Assembly (NCBI GenBank): GCA_046349975.1 | Contig: JAXMBH010000022.1 | Location: 1-64,000 of the forward strand | Direction: 5' to 3' | Origin: JABDGM01 sp046349975 | Lineage (GTDB): Bacteria; Planctomycetota; Planctomycetia; Pirellulales; Lacipirellulaceae | DNA: 64,000 bases | Shown here: positions 25,229-33,357 of the stretch, in pieces | How the letters are laid out: each line of letters begins with the position of its first letter | How positions within the stretch are numbered: position 1 is the stretch's first letter | Notes under the pieces: model-generated | Database searches by the model: none | What the model saw: only the letters and a program-made list of their open reading frames with translations | What the model was told of the DNA's origin: nothing | Made by a program: the position numbers and the translations under genes

Positions 25229-25942
25229 ATGCGAATCGATGTGCTGACCTTGTTTCCGGAAATGTTTTCCGGGTATGTGGGTCAGAGCCTGCTGAAGCGG
25301 GCGATCGACGCCCGGATCGTGGATGTGCGGCTGCACAACATCCGCGATTGGGCGCAAGGGAAACACAAACAAGTCGACGATCGGCCATTCGGCGGCGGGC
25401 CCGGCATGGTGCTGCGGCCGGAGCCGGTGGTCGACAGCGTGGAAGCGGTGCGAGGGCAGGGCGGTGAGCCGGGGCATTTGGTCCTGCTTACGCCACAGGG
25501 TCGGAAGCTCGATCAACGGGTGGTTGAGGAGCTGGCCGAACGTCCGCGACTCATTTTGTTATGCGGGCGATACGAGGGGGTCGATCAACGAGCAATCGAC
25601 ATCCTCGAGCCCGAGGAGATTTCGATTGGGGACTACATCTTGGGCGGCGGGGAAGTGGCCGCGATGGTGGTAGTCGATGCCGTGGTTCGGCTCGTGCCGG
25701 GCGTGCTAGGAGACGAGGAGAGCAACAAGCAAGATTCATTCAGTGGCGACCCGCCGCTGTTGGAATTTCCGCAGTACACTCGTCCGCGCGAGTACCGCGG
25801 GCTCGCCGTGCCGGAAGTGCTGATGAGCGGGAATCACCCGGATATAGCGGACTGGCGGCACCAGCAAAAGCTCGAGCGAACGCGAGAGCGCCGGGCCGAT
25901 TTGCTGGGGGAGGATTTAGCGGAGCGGCGGTCGGACGTGTGA
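25229..25942 (+). CDS. trmD: tRNA (guanine-N1)-methyltransferase
   Basis: 237 residues from ATG 25229 (MRIDVLTLFPEMFSGY). SPOUT-class enzyme that methylates G37 of tRNAs. The knotted fold is marked by RPFGGGPGMVLRPEP, LLCGRYEGVDQR and EISIGDYILGGGEVAA. The dimer/tRNA region is DSFSGDPPLLEFPQYTRP and GNHPDIADWR. The frame is open upstream into the repeat to 25148, giving a spurious 27-residue extension. It lies between rpsP and rplS, as in most bacteria. Confidence 0.96.
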   Translation: MRIDVLTLFPEMFSGYVGQSLLKRAIDARIVDVRLHNIRDWAQGKHKQVDDRPFGGGPGMVLRPEPVVDSVEAVRGQGGEPGHLVLLTPQGRKLDQRVVEELAERPRLILLCGRYEGVDQRAIDILEPEEISIGDYILGGGEVAAMVVVDAVVRLVPGVLGDEESNKQDSFSGDPPLLEFPQYTRPREYRGLAVPEVLMSGNHPDIADWRHQQKLERTRERRADLLGEDLAERRSDV

Positions 25943-25949
25943 GGGAAGA

Positions 25950-26046
25950 GATTGAAAAATGCAAAATGCAAATTGAAAAATGCAAATTGCGGAACACAGA
26001 CATCCGGATTTTTCAATTTGCAATTTTCATTTTGCAATTTGCAATA
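25950..26046. repeat. ATGCAAATTGCAAA palindrome, family B, copy 3
   Basis: The left arm attgaaaaatgcaaaatgc plus aaattgaaaaatgcaaattgc is complementary to the right arm tttcaatttgcaattttc plus attttgcaatttgcaat, around an acacagacatccgg centre. It fills the trmD-rplS gap, with a ggtgggcggtgcccaccc hairpin directly after it. Confidence 0.85.
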
Positions 26047-26093
26047 AGAAGCTTCGGTGGGCGGTGCCCACCCTACAATGAAGGACGTACGTG

Positions 26094-26453
26094 ATGAGCC
26101 AACAAATTCTGGAACTGGTGGAGAAGCCGGTTCTTAAGTCGGAGATTCCGAATTTCGCCATTGGCGATACGGTCGACGTGCACACGAAGATTCTGGAAGG
26201 CGACAAGGAGCGCATCCAGATTTTCACGGGCGTTGTGATTGCCCGCAGCGGCTCGGGCAGCCGAGAGATGTTCACCGTCCGCCGGATCGTGGCGAACGAG
26301 GGCGTCGAACGGAAGTTTCCGCTGCACTCGCCGAAGATCGAGAAGATCGAGGTCGTTCGCAGCGGCGTGGTTCGCCGGGCGAAGTTGTACTTCCTGCGCG
26401 ACCGCGTCGGTAAGGCGGTGCGGCTCAAGGAACGCCGCCGCGACGCGGAGTAA
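26094..26453 (+). CDS. rplS: 50S ribosomal protein L19
   Basis: 119 residues from ATG 26094; a GTG directly before it is the alternative. It is clearly L19: FAIGDTVDVHTKILEGDKER, VIARSGSGSREMFTVRRI, GVERKFPLHSPKIEKIEV and KLYFLRDRVGKAVRLKERR. It sits at the 30S-50S interface. A GAAGGA motif lies 11-16 bases upstream. Third gene of the rpsP-trmD-rplS-yraN cluster. Its own palindrome begins at the stop codon. Confidence 0.96.
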   Translation: MSQQILELVEKPVLKSEIPNFAIGDTVDVHTKILEGDKERIQIFTGVVIARSGSGSREMFTVRRIVANEGVERKFPLHSPKIEKIEVVRSGVVRRAKLYFLRDRVGKAVRLKERRRDAE

Positions 26454-26570
26454 GGAAGAGCGGAAGAGGAGTAGAGCAGTAGTGGAGTAGAAAAGAAGCC
26501 GAGCATCATGCCGGCGGCTCTGGCTACTCCGCTGCTGCTCTACTCCACTACTCCACGAGCTTTCCCTTTC
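26453..26570. repeat. GAGTAGAGCAGTAGTGGAGTAG palindrome, family D
   Basis: The left arm gaggagtagagcagtagtgg and the right arm ctgctctactccactactcc are complementary around a GC-rich centre. Both arms are made of gagtag-like units. It fills the rplS-yraN gap completely. Confidence 0.8.
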
Positions 26571-26574
26571 TGCC

Positions 26575-27006
26575 ATGTCACGGCTCGCAAAACTCTGGGG
26601 GCGGCTCTTATCGCTGCGCGCGACGCGCAGATCGCTTGGTCGGCGGGGCGAGGATGCCGCGGCCAAGTATCTCAAGCGGCGAGGGATGCGGATCATCGAG
26701 CGTGGCTATGATTCGCCGTTGGGCGAGATCGATATCATTGCCGTCGACGATCGTACCGTCGTGTTTGTGGAGGTCAAGACGCGTACGTCGGTGAATGCGG
26801 GGCATGGTTCGGAGGCTATTGATGCGACCAAGCAGCGGCGGATGACGCAGGCGGCATTGGGGTATCTCAAGTCCAAGCAGCTGCTGCAAAACGCGGCCCG
26901 GTTCGATGTCGTGGCGGTGACCTGGCCGAGCGGGGCGCGCGAGCCGGTCATCGAGCATTACAGAAATGCTTTTGCGTCGGTGGGGAGTGGGCAGTTCTTT
27001 AGTTGA
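26575..27006 (+). CDS. yraN: YraN/UPF0102-family endonuclease-like protein
   Basis: 143 residues. The restriction-endonuclease-like fold is marked by RRGEDAAAKYLKRRGM, the catalytic-type GEIDIIAVDD and VFVEVKTR (D/ExK arrangement), and DATKQRRMTQAALGYL. The family is widely conserved beside rplS/rnhB and is related to Holliday-junction resolvases; its physiological role is not settled. There is no signal peptide. Last gene of the ribosomal cluster; the stop is followed by a small palindromic repeat. Confidence 0.92.
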   Translation: MSRLAKLWGRLLSLRATRRSLGRRGEDAAAKYLKRRGMRIIERGYDSPLGEIDIIAVDDRTVVFVEVKTRTSVNAGHGSEAIDATKQRRMTQAALGYLKSKQLLQNAARFDVVAVTWPSGAREPVIEHYRNAFASVGSGQFFS

Positions 27007-27019
27007 GCGCGTGGCGGTG

Positions 27020-27045
27020 CTCCGGACCGCGTGGCGGTCCGGCTA
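27020..27045. repeat. TCCGGACCGCGTGGCGGTCCGGC palindrome, family H, copy 1
   Basis: ctccggaccgcgtggcggtc followed by cggcta is an almost perfect palindrome centred on gcgtggc. The same sequence recurs at 43011-43035. Confidence 0.7.
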
Positions 27046-27080
27046 TCGCACTCGCCGTCGTCACAATCATAACCGTTCGC

Positions 27081-27608
27081 CTATTTATTCCAGGGCATTT
27101 TGGAGAGCAGGATGCCCATGCCGCAGGTGTCAGTGATGCCGGCGAAAAGGAGACCGGCGCCGACGAAGCCCGACAGGCCATACAACGCGGGGTGAACCTG
27201 CCAGCCGAGTATCACGCCGATTATTACCAGCGAGCCGGCGGCGATGCGGACTTGGCGCTCGAGCGAGATGGACTTCTTGCCTCGCACGAGCGGGAGGCCA
27301 CTGTTTTCAGCCGCGGCGGTGCCCCCTTCGACACTGACCACGTTCGTGTAGCCGCGCTTGATGAACGCCTCGCATGCCTGTTGGCTGCGTCCGCCCTTTA
27401 AGCAAATTACGTAGAGCGGCTCCGACGTACTGCCGTTACGTGCGCGCATAACCGTATCGGGATCGAGTTGAACAAGCGGCACGTTGCGGGCGAACTCGAC
27501 ATGCACCTCGCGGAATTCACTCGGCGTGCGGACGTCGATGAGTTCGCACTTCTCGCCGGCCTTCCAACGCTCGGCTAATCCAGTTGGGGAGATGGTTGCG
27601 ACTGCCAT
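27081..27608 (-). CDS. Rhodanese-domain protein with DUF2892 membrane tail
   Basis: 175 residues. The rhodanese domain (about 1-105) carries CELIDVRTPSEFREVHVEFA and the active-site loop YVICLKGGRS with the persulfide cysteine. The C-terminus has two hydrophobic helices (VRIAAGSLVIIGVILGW and LSGFVGAGLLFAGITD), the DUF2892 pattern also seen in YgaP. It should transfer sulfane sulfur at the inner membrane. Two genes downstream on the other strand are a rhodanese-tailed flavoprotein and another DUF2892-like gene, consistent with a sulfur-handling cluster. Confidence 0.88.
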   Translation of the reverse strand: MAVATISPTGLAERWKAGEKCELIDVRTPSEFREVHVEFARNVPLVQLDPDTVMRARNGSTSEPLYVICLKGGRSQQACEAFIKRGYTNVVSVEGGTAAAENSGLPLVRGKKSISLERQVRIAAGSLVIIGVILGWQVHPALYGLSGFVGAGLLFAGITDTCGMGILLSKMPWNK

Positions 27609-28183
27609 GACTTGTGGCTCCTGGGCAAATTTCCAACGGTTCGCTTAATTCGCAATGGTCACAGTCGGCGATAGCGAGCCGAGGTCGTCACTGGCAATTT
27701 ATCCGAGTCGGCCACTTTTCCAAAGTGCGGAATGGGATGGTCATGAGATTTGGCGAGCTGAATAGTCGCATGGATGTAATTGGCGCCGGAAGAACCGGAC
27801 GCTCCGGCTTCAGTTCACCTGAGGCTTCCGCCGTGTTTGCCTGCGCTCACCGTTGGGAACTGACGGATTCTTGCCGTTTTTCGCAGCGCTGGCGATGCTG
27901 CCGTAGAGGCACGGCGGCACCCACCGCGCGAACCACATGACGGCGGAACTGGTGCCGGAGCCAGTGGGCACCCAGATGGCGGGGGCCACGCGTGATCCCG
28001 ATGAATGATCGCGGCGAGGTGATGCTCGAAGAGTATCAGAAAACACTCGGCCTTGCGGACACAAGTCGTGACGCTCACACAGGCATCGCGCAGCTCGGGC
28101 ACGATTCTCCCGGTCGAGGAAATGACGCAGGCTCTACAAAGCCCGCGAAGCGATTGATCGGCTTGTCGAGACGGTTCGGCGTA

Positions 28184-28211
28184 TTCACAGGATGCCGTGA
28201 CCGCCTATAAT
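28184..28211 (+). promoter_or_regulatory. Candidate promoter upstream of the flavoprotein gene
   Basis: TTCACA at 28184-28189, a 16-base spacer and a perfect TATAAT at 28206-28211. The gene begins about 140 bases downstream, with a palindromic element in the leader. Confidence 0.35.
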
Positions 28212-28257
28212 CGCCGGCGCGTTCTGTCGTTGCGTAACGGCGGCTGAAGTGCCGGAG

Positions 28258-28318
28258 CGGAATTCACAAGGATTCAGTGCTGATGCTACGTTCGGAATTC
28301 TTGCGAATTCAGCTGCGG
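28258..28318. repeat. GAATTC-containing palindrome, family G, copy 2
   Basis: cggaattcacaaggattcag at the left and ttcggaattcttgcgaattc agctgc at the right; the same layout as the copies at 18529 and 48372. Confidence 0.6.
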
Positions 28319-28352
28319 GTGCGGGAACCATGTCTCGTTGCAGGTTAGCGCC

Positions 28353-29999
28353 ATGAAGATCGTGATTGTGGGCGGTGTGGCGGGGGGAGCGTCGGCGGCG
28401 GCGCGGGCGCGGCGGCTTTCGGAGGATGCGGAAATTGTGCTCGTCGAGCGCGGACCGGATGTTTCGTTCGCCAACTGCGGGTTGCCCTATCACATCGGCG
28501 GCGCGATCGCGAAGCGCGAGAAGCTGCTGATAGTAACGCCCGAACGCATGCGGCAGCGGTTCAATCTAGATGTTCGCACACAGTCGAGCGTGGAGTCGAT
28601 CGATCGGGTGGCGAAACGCGTGCGGATTCGTGACCTGGCGTCCGGCCACGACTACGACGAATCGTACGACAAGCTGGTTTTATCGCCGGGGGCCGCGCCG
28701 ATTCGACCGCCACTGCCTGGCATCGATATGTCGGGCATTTTCACGTTGCGGAATCTCGCCGACATGGATCGCATCATCGCGACGCTGCACGACCAGAAAG
28801 TGTGCGAAGCGGTGGTGATCGGCGCAGGATTCATTGGGCTGGAACTCGTCGAAAACCTGGTGCGGCAGGGTATTAGCACAACAGTGGTGGAATTGCAGGA
28901 TCAGGTGATGCCGCCGTTCGACAAAGAAATGACGGTGCCGATTGCTGAAACGCTTGTTAACAAAGGCGTTCACTTGATCCTGCAGCAATCGGCCGAGGGT
29001 TTTGAAAAGACGCCCGGTGGCCTCGCTGTAAAGTTAAAGTCGGGCGAGTCGCTGCCGGCGCAACTCGTGATTCTCGGCATCGGCGTGCGGCCGGAGAGCA
29101 AGTTGGCAGCGAATGCCGGGCTCGAGGTCGGGCCGCGCGGCGGCATTCGCGTCAATGAGTATTTGCAGACAGCGGACCCCGATATCTACGCCGTGGGCGA
29201 CGCCATCGAAGTCACAGATTTTGTCACGGGCCAGCCCGCGCAAGTGCCGCTGGCGGGGCCGGCGAACCGGCAAGGGCGCATCGCGGCCGACAACATCTTT
29301 GGCCGGCAGTCGCGCTTTCGCGGCACACAAGGAACGGCCATTGTAGGCGTTTTCGATGTGACCGCGGCGCTCACCGGGGCGTCGGAGAAAACGCTTAAGC
29401 GTTTGAATCGGCCGTATCGCAAGGTGTACGTGCATCCGGCGAATCATGCGGGGTATTTTCCCGGCGCCGAGGCGATGTCGCTGAAGCTATTGTTTGATCC
29501 GCAGTCGGGCAAAGTGCTGGGCGCTCAGGCGGTCGGCGGCGCGGGCGTGGATAAGCGGATCGATGTGATTGCCGTCGCGATTCAAGCGGGCATGACAGTG
29601 TTCGACCTGGAACAAATGGAGCTCGCCTATTCGCCGCAATATGGCTCGGCGAAGGATCCGGTAAACATGGCAGGCTTCGTGGCGGCGGGGCTCGTGCGCG
29701 GTGAACATCCGCAAGTTGACGTCGAGTACGTGCTGGCTGAGCGGCCCTATTTAGTGGACGTTCGCACGCCAGAAGAGTTTTCCCGCGGCCATTTTCCAGA
29801 CGCTATCAATATTCCCGTGGACGAGCTGCGCGGCCGATTAGCAGAAATTCCCGGCGATCGGCAAGTGGCGGTGTACTGCCAGGTTGGTCAGCGCGGGTAT
29901 TTAGCGACGCGGATTCTGCGGCAGAAAGGGTTTCATGCCGTGAATGTCAGCGGGGGATATAAGACGTATCAGTTGCATGCCGCCACGGCTGCGCAGTAA
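28353..29999 (+). CDS. CoA-disulfide-reductase-like FAD oxidoreductase with C-terminal rhodanese domain
   Basis: 548 residues from ATG 28353 (MKIVIVGGVAGGASAAARAR). FAD/NAD-linked reductase with the single redox cysteine of CoA-disulfide reductases (VSFANCGLPYHIGG, about residue 43). It also has the NAD fold AVVIGAGFIGLELVENLV, the FAD motif DIYAVGDAIEVTD, and a dimerisation domain (YVHPANHAGYFPGAEAM). From about 455 a rhodanese domain follows (YLVDVRTPEEFSRGHFPDA, active Cys in VYCQVGQRG). This is the CoADR-Rhd/NPSR layout, which reduces CoA persulfides or polysulfide. It fits with the neighbouring rhodanese and DUF2892 genes. Confidence 0.93.
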   Translation: MKIVIVGGVAGGASAAARARRLSEDAEIVLVERGPDVSFANCGLPYHIGGAIAKREKLLIVTPERMRQRFNLDVRTQSSVESIDRVAKRVRIRDLASGHDYDESYDKLVLSPGAAPIRPPLPGIDMSGIFTLRNLADMDRIIATLHDQKVCEAVVIGAGFIGLELVENLVRQGISTTVVELQDQVMPPFDKEMTVPIAETLVNKGVHLILQQSAEGFEKTPGGLAVKLKSGESLPAQLVILGIGVRPESKLAANAGLEVGPRGGIRVNEYLQTADPDIYAVGDAIEVTDFVTGQPAQVPLAGPANRQGRIAADNIFGRQSRFRGTQGTAIVGVFDVTAALTGASEKTLKRLNRPYRKVYVHPANHAGYFPGAEAMSLKLLFDPQSGKVLGAQAVGGAGVDKRIDVIAVAIQAGMTVFDLEQMELAYSPQYGSAKDPVNMAGFVAAGLVRGEHPQVDVEYVLAERPYLVDVRTPEEFSRGHFPDAINIPVDELRGRLAEIPGDRQVAVYCQVGQRGYLATRILRQKGFHAVNVSGGYKTYQLHAATAAQ

Positions 30000-30208
30000 C
30001 TCGCCGCGGCCTGCCGGACTGGGCGGCAAGACCCATACTGGCGGCGCGACGAGCGATGGCGGCGTTCCGGGGGGGGGCCGGCGGCTCGGCGCCGGCCACC
30101 CCTGGCATGCGCTATCGCATTTTTGTGCTGCGAACTTGTGGCATGCTATTTGCCATTTTGGCGGGTGACGTTTGACTTAAACCACCGCCTTTTGCGAAGG
30201 AGGTCGCC

Positions 30209-30673
30209 ATGGTGCCGACCACTGTTGATCGCGTTCCACTGCACACATCGGAAGCAGCGAACGAGCGGATCCGCCGCGAGACCGAGCAGAGCATTCGCCG
30301 CTTGCGGCATGCCGGGCCGCATGCCATTCAACGCCGGCTCGATGAACTCGACGCCGAATGGGACATCGAACGAATGCTGGAAGCCAATGCGGCATCTGTT
30401 TCGTTGCTGGGCGTAGCTCTGGGAGCGACAGTCGATCGGCGTTGGTTCGTGTTGCCAGGGATCGTCGCCACGTTCTTGTTGCAGCATGCCGTACAAGGTT
30501 GGTGCCCGCCGCTGCCCGTGTTTCGTCGGCTGGGTTTTCGCACATCGGCTGAGATCGAGCGCGAGCGGTATGCGCTGAAAGCGCTGCGCGGCGATTTCAA
30601 GCAACTCGGCGAGCTGAATCGGGACGGTAATGGCCGAGTGAGCGATGCAGCCCTGCGGGCGGCAGAGGGTTGA
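30209..30673 (+). CDS. DUF2892-like membrane protein
   Basis: 154 residues, preceded by a strong AAGGAGGT five bases before the ATG. The N-terminal 60 residues are helical and charged (ERIRRETEQSIRRLRHAG). A hydrophobic pair follows (ANAASVSLLGVALGATV and WFVLPGIVATFLLQHAV), then WCPPLPVFRRLGFRT, a typical ending of DUF2892-type proteins near rhodaneses. The C-terminal helix is RERYALKALRGDF. Likely an inner-membrane partner of the rhodanese-tailed flavoprotein upstream. Confidence 0.82.
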   Translation: MVPTTVDRVPLHTSEAANERIRRETEQSIRRLRHAGPHAIQRRLDELDAEWDIERMLEANAASVSLLGVALGATVDRRWFVLPGIVATFLLQHAVQGWCPPLPVFRRLGFRTSAEIERERYALKALRGDFKQLGELNRDGNGRVSDAALRAAEG

Positions 30674-30727
30674 GATATCGCGCTGAGATAGCCTAATTTG
30701 CCAGATTTCAGAGTGCCTTGCAGAGTG

Positions 30728-30750
30728 CTTGAATTCTCGCGAATTCAATG
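30728..30750. repeat. GAATTC-containing palindrome, family G, partial copy 3
   Basis: cttgaattctcgcgaattca: two GAATTC boxes around tcgc, matching half of the longer copies at 28258 and 48372. The surrounding gap (30674-30941) holds no gene; gcaccggctcggcggcagg near 30823 is another GC-rich repeat-like piece. Confidence 0.5.
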
Positions 30751-30941
30751 ACTGAAGGACCGCCCGCTTCTGTCCAATGCGGGCAGTAAATGCCCTAATC
30801 TTATTCTAGTGGCATCGAGCACCGGCTCGGCGGCAGGCCCGCCGTGCTGCCCAAACGCCGTCGCGCGTGCTATCTTAAAATCGTTCCGCCGCGGCAGTCA
30901 ACGGCGCGTGCACGAGGTTAAGTGAGCAGGGCAGATTGAAC

Positions 30942-32420
30942 ATGAGTCGCACAACTCGTCGTTATTTTTTTCAACAATCCGTCGCAGTTGGAGCGGCGCT
31001 GCTTGTTCGACCGGCTTTCGGCCGGGGCGTCAATGAAAAGCTCAATATGGGCTTTATCGGCACGGGCAGCCGAGCAAACGAGCTGCTCGGCAGCTTTAGC
31101 AAGCTCGGCGACGTGCGAATTGCCGCGCTGTGCGATGTCGATGAGCAACGGCTGGACGAAACAACGAAGAAGTACGGCGGCGCCAAGAAGTATGGCGATC
31201 TGCGGAAGCTGCTCGATGATCGCGACGTGGATGCGGTTGCGATCGCGACGTGCAACCATTGGCACGTGCTTGCGGCGATTCTGGCGATGGAGGCCGGCAA
31301 AGATGTATATGTGGAGAAGCCGCTGTCGCACAATCATTGGGAAGGCCAGCAGGCGGTGAAGGCAGCGCGGTTGCACGACCGCATCTTGCAGCTGGGCACG
31401 CAGCAGCGGTCGGACCCGTTGCAGGCGGAGCTCAAGGAATTTCTGCATGAGCAGAAGGCGCTCGGTGAAATTAAGTATGCGCAGGTCTGCCGGTTCGGCG
31501 TCCGCGAGCCGATCGGCAAGCGTTCGCAGCCTCTGGTGATTCCGAGCACGGTGAACTACGACTTGTGGCTCGGCCCGGCACGCGATGAACCGCTCTATCG
31601 CGACAAGCTGCACTACGATTGGCACTGGGATTGGAACACGGGCAATGGCGAATTCGGCAACTGGGGGGTGCATGTCATCGACGATGCGGTGAATGTGGTG
31701 CTGCGTGATCGGTGCCCGTTTCCGAAGCGAATTGCAGCGGCGGGCGGGCGCGTGGCGTGGGACGATGCCGGCGAGACGCCGAATGTGTGCTTTGCGTATT
31801 ACGACACCGGCTCGATTCCGATTTTATTTGGCTTGAGCAATTTGCCGGACAGTTCGAAGGACGGCGGCAAAGACAAGGCCCTCAAGATCGATGGCATGAG
31901 CACGGGCTATATCATTCGCTGCGACGGCGGCTACTACTCGGGCGGCCGCGGTGGCGGTTCAGCACACGACACGAACGGCAAGCTAATTCGCCGCTTCAAA
32001 GGCGACTCTGGAGCCCAGCACCAGCGGAACTTCGTCGATGCTGTGTTTGCGCACGACCGCAAAAAGCTCAATGCCGAAGTCGAGATCGGCCATCAGTCAA
32101 CGGCCTGGTGCAACCTAGCCGACGCGGCGCAGCGCGCGGGTTCGGAGTACGATCACGACGCCGCCCTGGCGGTGCAGCAAGACTTCGCGCCGTGGAGCTC
32201 GCTCGTGGAACACATCGAGGAGCATTTGGCGAAAAATAACGTCGACCTGAGGAAGTCGAAGTTCCGGCTGGGGCCGGTGCTGGAGTTCGACAGCGATCAG
32301 CAGAAATTTGTCGGTAATGGTGCGGAGTCGGCGAACAAATATCTGCGGCGCGAGTATCGGACCGGGTTCGCGGTCGCCGAGATTAGCGGAGTTGGCGACC
32401 AGCGCTTGCGAGTTCAGTAG
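30942..32420 (+). CDS. Exported Gfo/Idh/MocA-family oxidoreductase
   Basis: 492 residues from ATG 30942; TTG 30936 is an alternative. The N-terminus is a Tat-like signal (TTRRYFFQQSVAVGAALL). The Rossmann domain follows (LNMGFIGTGSRANELL, AALCDVDEQRLDE, AVAIATCNHWHVLAAILAME, GKDVYVEKPLSHN with the family EKP motif). The C-terminal domain includes YDLWLGPARDEPLYRD, WDWNTGNGEFGNWGVHVID and a long tail. NAD(P)-dependent sugar or cyclitol oxidoreductase families of this exported type are very abundant in planctomycetes; the substrate cannot be read from sequence. Confidence 0.9.
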   Translation: MSRTTRRYFFQQSVAVGAALLVRPAFGRGVNEKLNMGFIGTGSRANELLGSFSKLGDVRIAALCDVDEQRLDETTKKYGGAKKYGDLRKLLDDRDVDAVAIATCNHWHVLAAILAMEAGKDVYVEKPLSHNHWEGQQAVKAARLHDRILQLGTQQRSDPLQAELKEFLHEQKALGEIKYAQVCRFGVREPIGKRSQPLVIPSTVNYDLWLGPARDEPLYRDKLHYDWHWDWNTGNGEFGNWGVHVIDDAVNVVLRDRCPFPKRIAAAGGRVAWDDAGETPNVCFAYYDTGSIPILFGLSNLPDSSKDGGKDKALKIDGMSTGYIIRCDGGYYSGGRGGGSAHDTNGKLIRRFKGDSGAQHQRNFVDAVFAHDRKKLNAEVEIGHQSTAWCNLADAAQRAGSEYDHDAALAVQQDFAPWSSLVEHIEEHLAKNNVDLRKSKFRLGPVLEFDSDQQKFVGNGAESANKYLRREYRTGFAVAEISGVGDQRLRVQ

Positions 32421-32431
32421 ACGGCAATTCG

Positions 32432-32470
32432 CTGGGTGGCTGGGATCGAGCGCGGCGAGTCCCCAGTGCG
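32432..32470. repeat. Palindromic element, family A (half copy)
   Basis: gctgggtggctgggatcgag followed by cgcggcgagtccccagtg matches the left arm of the element at 39958-40051, but the right arm is missing. It lies between two convergent genes. Confidence 0.6.
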
Positions 32471-32471
32471 C

Positions 32472-33287
32472 TCACATTGCAGCCTGCACTTCGCTTCGCC
32501 AGCGATCGCGCTCTTGAATGAGTTGTGCCACAATGCTAATCGCGATCTCGCCGGGTTGATTCGAGCCCAAGTCCAACCCGAGCGGACAATGGAATTGCTT
32601 CGTTTGCTCGGCGGCGATGCCGGCGGAGATGAGTTCCTTCTCGAGCACCGCCCGTTTGGCGCGGCTGCCAATGACACCGAGGAAGGGAAACTTGCGGCCG
32701 TGTCGAAAGATCGCTTCGAGTACAGGCTTATCCGATGCATGGCCCATCGTCATGCAGATGACGAACGAGTCGCCAGAGAGTTCCGCCACGCATCCGGGCA
32801 GGTCGTCGCTGCGTATTTTCCGCACGCGGCTGTTCGCGGGAATGCGCTGCAGCCACTCCTCGCGTGGATCAATGCACGTGATATGGCAGTCGAGTCGGCT
32901 GAGGCACTGCACCACTTCGTGCGCCACGTGACCCGCGCCGAACACTACGACCCGCCAGTTGCTGTGGTTGTAGAGCTCGAAGAATAGCTTCACCGAGCCG
33001 CCGCAGGTCATGCCGACGTCGCGTTTGAGGTTCCATTCCACGAACTCGGTCAGCGGCGATTGGCCGACCGGCCGGGCGAGCATCTCCTTCGAGTGCTCGA
33101 TGGATTTGAACTCCACTTTACCGCCGCCGATGGTGCCGGTGACCAGGCCCTGATTCGTGACGAGCATCTTGCTGCCGGCGTCCTGCGGCGTGCTGCCGAC
33201 GGCTTCGACCATCGTCACGCACACGAACGGCACGCCCGATTGAGAGAGTTCGGCAAGGCGTTCAACAAATCCGTGCGGAATGGCCAT
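32472..33287 (-). CDS. xdhC: XdhC-family molybdenum-cofactor maturation protein
   Basis: 271 residues from ATG 33287 (MAIPHGFVERLAEL); the frame is open to 33440 but that part overlaps xdhB. The N-terminal XdhC/CoxI domain reads VCVTMVEAVGSTPQDAGSKM and TGTIGGGKVEF. The C-terminal Rossmann domain reads RVVVFGAGHVAHEVVQCL and FPFLGVIGSRAKRAVLEKEL. XdhC proteins sulfurate the molybdopterin cofactor and insert it into xanthine dehydrogenase. Third gene of the xdhA-xdhB-xdhC operon, about 70 bases after xdhB. Confidence 0.93.
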   Translation of the reverse strand: MAIPHGFVERLAELSQSGVPFVCVTMVEAVGSTPQDAGSKMLVTNQGLVTGTIGGGKVEFKSIEHSKEMLARPVGQSPLTEFVEWNLKRDVGMTCGGSVKLFFELYNHSNWRVVVFGAGHVAHEVVQCLSRLDCHITCIDPREEWLQRIPANSRVRKIRSDDLPGCVAELSGDSFVICMTMGHASDKPVLEAIFRHGRKFPFLGVIGSRAKRAVLEKELISAGIAAEQTKQFHCPLGLDLGSNQPGEIAISIVAQLIQERDRWRSEVQAAM

Positions 33288-33357
33288 GACGAGAATTGCA
33301 GTTCCGAAAACGTTGCGAGTTTTTTTTGCGTTGAACCTTTTGCGTCGGCCGCCGCAT

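Larger units (their letters stand above)
27609..28352. other. Gene-poor region of about 740 bp between divergent sulfur genes
   Basis: No frame here looks like a real protein. It carries a candidate promoter (28184-28211) and a family G palindrome (28258-28318) ahead of the CoA-disulfide-reductase-like gene. The rest could be the decayed remains of a gene, but I cannot name one. Confidence 0.45.

Noticed and set aside
27614..28210. Several short open frames between the sulfur genes
   Set aside because: Low-complexity translations with no motif or ribosome site.
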